DNA from: Streptomyces griseus subsp. griseus
Lineage (GTDB): Bacteria; Actinomycetota; Actinomycetes; Streptomycetales; Streptomycetaceae
Assembly: GCF_000720255.1 (NCBI RefSeq)
Contig: NZ_JOJE01000002.1
Coordinates: forward strand, 186,001 to 250,000
Direction of reading: 5' to 3'
Length of the DNA stretch: 64,000 nucleotides
Part shown: piece after piece, positions 59,284 through 64,000 of the stretch
Numbering within the stretch: the first letter of the stretch is position 1
How the letters are laid out: each line of letters starts with the position of its first letter
Made by a program: the position numbers and the translations under genes
Notes under the pieces: generated by a model
What the model was told of the DNA's origin: nothing
What the model saw: only the letters and a program-made list of their open reading frames with translations
Databases searched by the model: none

Positions 59284-59928
59284 ATGGCCGATCTCGACGT
59301 CCTGCGCACCCGTTTCACCCGGGCCCTGGAAGGAGCCCGCGGGCCGGCCGCCGGTCCCGACCCCCTCCCCTACGCCGACAACCTGCTCACCCGCTGGCAG
59401 GAGCCACAGCGCCGCTACCACACGCTCGCGCACCTCACCGCGGTCCTCGACCACGTCGACGTACTGGAGAAGCACGCCGACGACCCGGACGTCGTACGGC
59501 TGGCCGCCTGGTTCCACGACGCCGTCTACCTCCCGGACCGCTCCGAGAACGAGGAGCGCTCCGCCCGCCTCGCCGAACGCGCCCTGCCCGAGGCCGGGCT
59601 GCCCGACACCGAGACCGCCGAGGTGGCCCGTCTGGTCCGCCTCACCGTCACCCACGCCCCGGCCGACGACGACCGCGACGGGCAGGTGCTGTGCGACGCC
59701 GACCTCGCGATCCTCGCGGCGCCGCCGTCCGCGTACGCCGCCTACACGACCGCCGTCCGCGAGGAGTACCACTTCGTCCCGAACGACGCCTTCCGCGCCG
59801 GCCGCTCGGACATCCTGCGCCAACTCCTCGCCCTGCCCCGGCTGTTCAGGACGCCGTACGGCGAGGAGAAGTGGGAGGCGACAGCGCGCCACAACCTGCG
59901 CGGCGAGCTGGAAATGCTGTCGACCTGA
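59284..59928 (+). CDS. HD-domain metal-dependent hydrolase
   Basis: 214 residues. HD superfamily motif: RYHTLAHLTAVLDHV (H), LAAWFHDAVYLPDRSENEERSARLA (HD), and VRLTVTHAPADDDRDGQVLCDADLAIL (Asp), matching a YHNxxH-type predicted phosphohydrolase. The N-terminus YADNLLTRWQEPQRRYHTLAHL is the usual start of this group. Substrate unknown, possibly a nucleotide or inorganic pyrophosphate-like. It starts at ATG 59284 right after the pseudogene region and overlaps nothing. The GNAT fusion gene follows 28 nt downstream, probably one transcript. Confidence 0.88.
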   Translation: MADLDVLRTRFTRALEGARGPAAGPDPLPYADNLLTRWQEPQRRYHTLAHLTAVLDHVDVLEKHADDPDVVRLAAWFHDAVYLPDRSENEERSARLAERALPEAGLPDTETAEVARLVRLTVTHAPADDDRDGQVLCDADLAILAAPPSAYAAYTTAVREEYHFVPNDAFRAGRSDILRQLLALPRLFRTPYGEEKWEATARHNLRGELEMLST

Positions 59929-59956
59929 GGGCGTGGCGGTGCTTACGCTCGGGCCC

Positions 59957-61027
59957 ATGCGAGACATGGGTGCCGAACGCTTGGAAGAAGCCGTGGCGAG
60001 CTGCGTGGCGCTGCTGCGGACGGCGGAGGACCGGGACTGGGAGGGCACCGGAGCGGGTCGGCTGGAGTGGAGTTGCCGGCGGACGGCGCTGCACATGGCC
60101 GAGGCCCTCATGCGCTACTCCGGTCAGCTGGCGGCACGCGCGCGGGAGCGGTACGTCCCCTTCGCGCTGCCCCTCGACGACGCGGCCAACGGAGAGCTGC
60201 TGCGAGCGGTCGAGACCACGCAGCGCCTGCTCTGCGCCGTCATCCGCACCACTCCGGACGACGTACGCGCCTTCCACCCCTACCCCTTCGGCAGCGCCAA
60301 CCGCGACGGCTTCGCCGCGATGGGGGTCGCCGAGGTCCTGCTGCACACCCACGACATCGCCGAGGGCCTCGGCCTGACCTACGAACCGTCCGCCGAACTC
60401 CCGGAGTTCGTCCTCACCCGGATCTTCCCGCACGTCCGGCCCGACACCGACCACTGGCGCACGCTGCTGTGGGCCACCGGCCGCGGCGACCTGCCCGACC
60501 GCGCCCCGGTCACCGACTGGCACGGGAACCACAACCTCGTCATCCCCACCGAACGCCTCACCCTCCAGGGCGTGACCCCCGCGGCCGCCGCCGACCTCGG
60601 CGCGGGCGGCGACGGCGGCTTCGACTGGGTCGACAGCGGGCCGTTCCAGGGCACCCGCGAGGCCGCCGGGATGCTGCTGAAGGCGTACGAGGCGGGCGTG
60701 CACCGCCCGGAGTGGGGTGTGTTCGTCCTGGTCCGGCGGGAGGACGGCCGCGCGGTCGGCTGCATGGGCTTCCACGGCACCCCCGAGGAGGGCCGCGCCG
60801 AGGTCGGCTACGACCTCTCCGAGGACGCCCGCGGCCACGGCTACGCCACCGAGGCCCTGCGCGCCCTCTCCGACCGGGCACTGGCACGCGACGAGGTGAC
60901 GGCGCTCATCGCGGTGATCGACCACGACAACACACCCTCACGGGCAGTGGTCTCCCGCGCCGGCTTCGTCGAGGCCGGCGAGCCGGGGGACAACGAGGAC
61001 GAGGTCGTCTACGAACGGCGCGGCTGA
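59957..61027 (+). CDS. Fusion of a DinB/MDMPI-like domain and a GNAT acetyltransferase
   Basis: 356 residues. N-terminal ~175 residues are an MDMPI/DinB-like helical domain: EAVASCVALLRTAEDRDWEGTGAGRLEWSCRRTALHMAEALMRYSGQLAARARERY and MGVAEVLLHTHDIAEGLGL (histidines). C-terminal ~170 residues are a GNAT fold: LTLQGVTPAAAADL, FVLVRREDGRAVGCMGFHGTPEEGRAEVGYDLSEDARGHGYATEALRALSD (motif A, R-G-x-G-x-A) and VIDHDNTPSRAVVSRAGFVE. The acetyltransferase likely uses acetyl-CoA; the acceptor is unknown. It follows the HD gene. Confidence 0.85.
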   Translation: MRDMGAERLEEAVASCVALLRTAEDRDWEGTGAGRLEWSCRRTALHMAEALMRYSGQLAARARERYVPFALPLDDAANGELLRAVETTQRLLCAVIRTTPDDVRAFHPYPFGSANRDGFAAMGVAEVLLHTHDIAEGLGLTYEPSAELPEFVLTRIFPHVRPDTDHWRTLLWATGRGDLPDRAPVTDWHGNHNLVIPTERLTLQGVTPAAAADLGAGGDGGFDWVDSGPFQGTREAAGMLLKAYEAGVHRPEWGVFVLVRREDGRAVGCMGFHGTPEEGRAEVGYDLSEDARGHGYATEALRALSDRALARDEVTALIAVIDHDNTPSRAVVSRAGFVEAGEPGDNEDEVVYERRG

Positions 61028-61042
61028 CCGGGCCGGAGCCTG

Positions 61043-61330
61043 CTACGAACTGCGCGGCCGACCGGGCCGATCGCCGCGCCGCCTCCTGCGCAGCCCCGCT
61101 CCCAGCAGCAGCCGCACCACCTCGCGGCTGCTCACCTCCACCGCCCCCGCACGCACGGCGTCCGCGTAGTGGTGGGCCGGGATGTCGTAGTGGTCGCGCT
61201 CGAAGGCCCGCCGGGGCACACCCATCTCCGCGGCGAACAGGTGCAGTTCGTCGTACGAGACATCGCTGACGAGGTGGGACCACAACCGTCCGTGGCCCGG
61301 CCAGGTCGGCGGATCGATGTAGACGGTCAC
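61043..61330 (-). CDS. DUF4031 domain protein
   Basis: 95 residues: VTVYIDPPTWPGHGRLWSHLVSDVSYDELHLFAAEMGVPRRAFERDHYDIPAHHYADAV is a complete DUF4031 domain, with conserved acidic and histidine residues, followed by REVVRLLLGAGLRRRRR. It may be a nuclease-like or metal-binding enzyme; unknown. GTG 61330 overlaps the stop of the preceding small gene by 4 nt (GTGA), so the two are coupled. It converges on the GNAT gene with 15 nt between stops. Confidence 0.9.
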   Translation of the reverse strand: MTVYIDPPTWPGHGRLWSHLVSDVSYDELHLFAAEMGVPRRAFERDHYDIPAHHYADAVRAGAVEVSSREVVRLLLGAGLRRRRRGDRPGRPRSS

Positions 61331-61710
61331 GAGGACGGCGCCCCGCCCGTCGCCGACCCCAGGCCACCGACCGCGGCGACCTTCACGCCCGCCTTGTGAC
61401 ACACCCAGTGCGGATCGGGCCCGAGTTCCGGTTCGACGTCCAGGGCGTGCGGATCGCCGGAGCCGCAGACGGGGCACAGCGGCCAGCGGCCGTACTTCTC
61501 GAGGAGCGCGTCCTGCACGTCCTGGGCGACCAGCCCGGCGACGTACGCCACACCGTCCGGCCACTGCTCGACCCACCAGCGCCGCTGCACGACCGAGTCC
61601 TCGACCATGGACACGACGTCCGCCGCGGCCACCTCACCCGCGGCGAGATCGGAGAGCACCAGGGCGCGTGCCGCGTGCAACGCCTGCTCCAGGGGGCTGA
61701 TGGGATCCAT
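61327..61710 (-). CDS. Small protein with zinc-binding-like C-terminus
   Basis: 127 residues from ATG 61710. N-terminal helical ISPLEQALHAARALVLSDLAAGEVAAADVVSMVEDSVVQRRWWVEQWPDGVAYVAGLVAQDVQDALLEKYGRWPL, then CPVCGSGDPHALDVEPELGPDPHWVCHKAG with CPxC, H, H and C-H suited to a zinc site. Unrecognised family but well conserved in layout across Streptomyces (recalled). It is coupled to DUF4031 and opposite to the RpiR gene, whose operators begin 37 nt upstream of its start and may also influence it. Confidence 0.75.
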   Translation of the reverse strand: MDPISPLEQALHAARALVLSDLAAGEVAAADVVSMVEDSVVQRRWWVEQWPDGVAYVAGLVAQDVQDALLEKYGRWPLCPVCGSGDPHALDVEPELGPDPHWVCHKAGVKVAAVGGLGSATGGAPSS

Positions 61711-61746
61711 GCACCCATTGTGCGCACTCTTGACCAGAACACGGGT

Positions 61747-61794
61747 CCGAAAATATCTTTCAGATGTGAGCCGTGACATGAAGGAAATTTTCGG
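61747..61794. promoter_or_regulatory. Two RpiR-type operator sites in inverted arrangement
   Basis: CCGAAAATATCTTTCA (61747-61762) and TGAAGGAAATTTTCGG (61779-61794) are inverted copies matching at 14 of 16 positions, separated by 16 nt. Each is itself quasi-palindromic (TGAARGAWATTTTCGG), as operators of RpiR/MurR proteins often are. The second overlaps the regulator's own start region, so autoregulation is likely. Confidence 0.7.
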
Positions 61795-62692
61795 AACCGG
61801 TCAACCGGGAGGCGCGCCGCCCGCCCCCGCCGTCCTCGCGGCCAAGGTGCGCACCCTCGCCCCCTCCATGACCCGCTCCATGCAGCGCGTCGCCGAGGCC
61901 GTCGCGAAGGACCCGGCCGGCTGCGCCGCCCTCACGGTCACCGGCCTCGCCGAACGCACCGGCACCAGCGAGGCCACCGTCGTCCGCACCGCCCGCCTCC
62001 TCGGCTACCCCGGCTACCGCGACCTCCGCCTCGCCCTCGCCGGCCTCGCCGCCCAGCAGCAGTCCGGCCGCGCCCCCGCCCTCACCACGGACATCTCGGT
62101 CGACGACCCCCTCGCCGAAGTCGTCGCGAAGTTGGCCCACGACGAACAGCAGACCCTCGCCGACACCGCGGCCGGACTCGACACCACGCAGCTCGGCGCG
62201 GCGGTCACCGCGGCGGCGGGCGCGCGCCGCATCGACGTGTACGGCATCGGGGCGTCCGGGCTCGTCGCCCAGGACCTCGCCCAAAAGCTGCTGCGGATAG
62301 GGCTCATAGCCCACGCGCACACCGATCCGCATCTCGCCGTCACCAACGCGGTGCAGCTGCGGTCGGGTGACGTGGCGATAGCGATCACCCACTCCGGTTC
62401 GACCGGCGACGTGATCGAGCCACTCCGGGTCGCCTTCGAACACGGCGCGACGACCGTCGCGATCACCGGACGCCCGAACGGCCCCGTCACCCAGTACGCC
62501 GACCACATCCTCACCACCTCCACGGCCCGGGAGAGCGAGCTGCGTCCCGCGGCGATGTCGTCGCGGACCAGTCAGCTGTTGGTCGTGGACTGCCTGTTCG
62601 TGGGGGTGGCACAACGAACGTACGAGACCGCGGGCCCGGCGCTGGCAGCGTCCTACGAGGCGCTGGCCCACCGGCACAGGCAGCGGCGGTAA
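61766..62692 (+). CDS. RpiR/MurR-family regulator with SIS domain
   Basis: 308 residues. HTH_6 domain: AAKVRTLAPSMTRSMQRVAEAVAKDPAGCAALTVTGLAERTGTSEATVVRTARLLGYPGYRDLRLALAGL (about 20-95). SIS domain (about 135-285): RRIDVYGIGASGLVAQDLAQKLLRIG, VQLRSGDVAIAITHSGSTGDVIEPLRVAFEHGATTVAITGRPNGPVTQYAD. It would bind a phosphosugar, by position MurNAc-6-phosphate. It lies 23 nt upstream of murQ, the usual pairing. GTG 61766 or ATG 61778 may be the start; the longer form is given. Confidence 0.92.
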   Translation: MSRDMKEIFGTGQPGGAPPAPAVLAAKVRTLAPSMTRSMQRVAEAVAKDPAGCAALTVTGLAERTGTSEATVVRTARLLGYPGYRDLRLALAGLAAQQQSGRAPALTTDISVDDPLAEVVAKLAHDEQQTLADTAAGLDTTQLGAAVTAAAGARRIDVYGIGASGLVAQDLAQKLLRIGLIAHAHTDPHLAVTNAVQLRSGDVAIAITHSGSTGDVIEPLRVAFEHGATTVAITGRPNGPVTQYADHILTTSTARESELRPAAMSSRTSQLLVVDCLFVGVAQRTYETAGPALAASYEALAHRHRQRR

Positions 62693-62715
62693 GTCCTCCG
62701 AGAAAGGCCCGGGCC

Positions 62716-63678
62716 ATGACCTCCCCGTTCCCCTCCTCCGGCCATTCCCGTGACCTCCGCGCCGAGTTGGCCTCGCTCACCACCGAGGCCTTCCGCCCGG
62801 AGCTCGCGGACATCGACCAGCTCCCGACGCTCGACATCGCCCGTCTCATGAACGCCGAGGACACCGGCGTGCCCGCCGCCGTCGCCGAGCGGCTGCCGGA
62901 CATCGCCGCGGCGATCGACGCCGTGGCGGAACGGATGGCGCGGGGCGGCCGGCTGGTCTACGCCGGTGCCGGGACGGCGGGGCGGCTGGGGGTCCTGGAC
63001 GCGTCGGAGTGCCCCCCGACCTTCAACACGCTGCCCGGCCAGGTCGTCGGCCTCATCGCGGGCGGCCCCGACGCCATGGTCACGTCCGTGGAGGGCGCTG
63101 AGGACGCGAGGGAGTTGGCGGAGGCGGACCTCGACGCGCTCGCGCTGAGCGCCGACGACACGGTGATCGGCGTCTCCGCCTCCGGCCGCACCCCGTACGC
63201 CATCGGCGCCGTGGAGCACGCCCGGGCCCGGGGCGCCCTGACCATCGGGCTGTCCTGCAACGCGGACAGCGCGCTCGCCGCGGCCGCCGAGCACGGCATC
63301 GAGGTCGTCGTCGGCCCCGAACTGCTCACCGGCTCCACCCGGCTGAAGGCGGGCACGGCACAGAAGCTGGTGCTCAACATGGTCTCGACGATCACGATGA
63401 TCCGCCTGGGCAAGACGTACGGGAATCTGATGGTCGACGTACGCGCCTCCAACGACAAGCTGCGCGCCCGCTCCCGCCGTATCGTCGCCCTCGCGACGGG
63501 TGCCGCGGACGAGGAGGTCGAGGCGGCGCTGGCGGCCACGGACGGCGAGGTGAAGAACGCGATCCTGACGCTGCTGGCCGACGTGGACGGCCCGACGGCT
63601 GCCCGCCTGCTGCAGGAGTCCGGCGGCCGGCTGCGCGCGGCCCTGGCGACGGCGACGTACCAGCCGCCACGCGACTAG
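62716..63678 (+). CDS. murQ: N-acetylmuramic acid 6-phosphate etherase
   Basis: Splits N-acetylmuramic acid 6-phosphate into GlcNAc-6-phosphate and D-lactate during peptidoglycan recycling; cytosolic dimer. 320 residues, the normal length. SIS-domain features: RLMNAEDTGVPAAVAERLPDIAAAIDAV, GGRLVYAGAGTAGRLGVLDASECPPTF (substrate-binding), IAGGPDAMVTSVEGAEDARE, VIGVSASGRTPYAIGAVEHARARGALTIGLSCN, and GSTRLKAGTAQKLVLNMVSTITMIRLGKTYGNLMVDVRASNDKLRARS. It is co-transcribed with the RpiR gene. The released GlcNAc-6-P links it to the DasR-controlled amino-sugar pathway. Confidence 0.97.
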   Translation: MTSPFPSSGHSRDLRAELASLTTEAFRPELADIDQLPTLDIARLMNAEDTGVPAAVAERLPDIAAAIDAVAERMARGGRLVYAGAGTAGRLGVLDASECPPTFNTLPGQVVGLIAGGPDAMVTSVEGAEDARELAEADLDALALSADDTVIGVSASGRTPYAIGAVEHARARGALTIGLSCNADSALAAAAEHGIEVVVGPELLTGSTRLKAGTAQKLVLNMVSTITMIRLGKTYGNLMVDVRASNDKLRARSRRIVALATGAADEEVEAALAATDGEVKNAILTLLADVDGPTAARLLQESGGRLRAALATATYQPPRD

Positions 63679-64000
63679 CCGCTACGACGCCGCAGCCCGC
63701 CGTAGAAGGTGACGGCGCCGACGACGAGGGTCAGACCGGCGCCGCAGGCGAGGGTGATCTCAGTGGTGTTCTCCTGCTCCGGCCCGTCCGGGAGCCGGGG
63801 GTCGAGCAACCCGAGCGGATCCTCACGAATCTCCACCCGGTCCCCGACCTTGGCCTGCCCGAAGCAGTTCTCCTGCTGGGACACCTCGTACGTCGCCCTC
63901 CCGCCCCCGACCTCACGCACCGTGCAGTACATGTCGGGCCCCCGCCGCTGATCCCGATCCACGACGCCGGTGACGACGGCGGCGACGGGCCGGCCGACTG
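63675..64000 (-). CDS. Membrane protein with C-terminal helix, 5' end outside the window
   Basis: About 108 residues are visible, and the frame remains open to the right edge, so the start is outside. The visible part is a beta-rich domain with CTVREVGGGRATYEVSQQENCFGQAKVGDRVEIREDPLGLLDPRLPDGPEQENT, then a membrane helix EITLACGAGLTLVVGAVTFYGGL and RRRSG. The two cysteines could form a disulfide outside the cell. It overlaps the convergent murQ stop by 4 nt. Unassigned. Confidence 0.65.
   Translation of the reverse strand, partial: VGRPVAAVVTGVVDRDQRRGPDMYCTVREVGGGRATYEVSQQENCFGQAKVGDRVEIREDPLGLLDPRLPDGPEQENTTEITLACGAGLTLVVGAVTFYGGLRRRSG

Overview
The window is a stretch of chromosome from a high-GC actinomycete, almost certainly Streptomyces. 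The signs are: very strong G/C third-codon bias in every real gene, frequent GTG and a few TTG starts, the futalosine menaquinone pair mqnB-mqnD, a perfect CebR box in front of a secreted GH5/CBM2 cellulase, a DasR-type site in front of cutC, a helix-turn-helix/DUF397 pair of the WhiJ/Scr1 type, and families such as DUF3027, DUF2530, DUF2771 and DUF4031 that are typical of actinomycetes. No rRNA, tRNA, CRISPR array, prophage or intact insertion sequence was seen. The region looks like core chromosome with small patches of gene decay.

Layout. 1-1.5 kb: a citrate synthase cut by the window edge, divergent from pdxH. 1.6-12.0 kb: one long leftward operon (maleylpyruvate-isomerase-like protein, AtuA-like protein, biotin-dependent acyl-CoA carboxylase beta and alpha, acyl-CoA dehydrogenase, acyl-CoA ligase, enoyl-CoA hydratase, TetR regulator, frameshifted small gene). 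It has most of the gene types of the Pseudomonas acyclic-terpene (atu) cluster and is the most interesting metabolic unit here. 12.1-20.7 kb: a nucleotidyltransferase, an EamA exporter, a FemXAB peptidoglycan-bridge enzyme, a 950-residue FAD/Fe-S oxidoreductase, serC and a P-loop protein. 20.7-25.1 kb: a decayed transposase fragment, the CebR-controlled cellulase, a membrane-anchored secreted protein and an SGNH hydrolase. 25.2-34.2 kb: Uma2 nuclease, aldo/keto reductase, ThpR, an MFS pump with its MarR regulator, an orphan RHH protein, an AzgA purine permease and a P-type cation ATPase.

34.2-36.7 kb holds two tandem secreted paralogues whose promoters were duplicated with them, followed by a small gene broken by two compensating frameshifts. 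36.7-45 kb: a 1045-residue sacsin/Hsp90-type ATPase protein, the HTH/DUF397 pair, an HTH/zinc-ribbon gene, an Rpn-like nuclease, DUF3027 and an MFS gene. 46-50 kb: a DUF2771 lipoprotein, mqnB-mqnD, a cold-shock-domain protein and a HAD phosphatase. 50.7-57.5 kb: three DNA/RNA-polymerase transaction proteins (helicase-associated protein, bacterial XPB helicase, HelR/HelD-like protein). 57.8-64 kb: cutC, a pseudogene caused by a 25-nt tandem duplication, an HD hydrolase, a GNAT fusion protein, two small overlapping genes, and a RpiR regulator with murQ for recycling N-acetylmuramic acid 6-phosphate.

Regulatory sequences are unusually readable: CebR and DasR-type sites, inverted repeats at the marR start and the azgA leader, a 14-bp palindrome at the head of the atu-like operon, two matching RpiR-type sites around the murQ operon start, duplicated promoters, and several strong terminator hairpins. 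Two kinds of interspersed Streptomyces repeat also occur.
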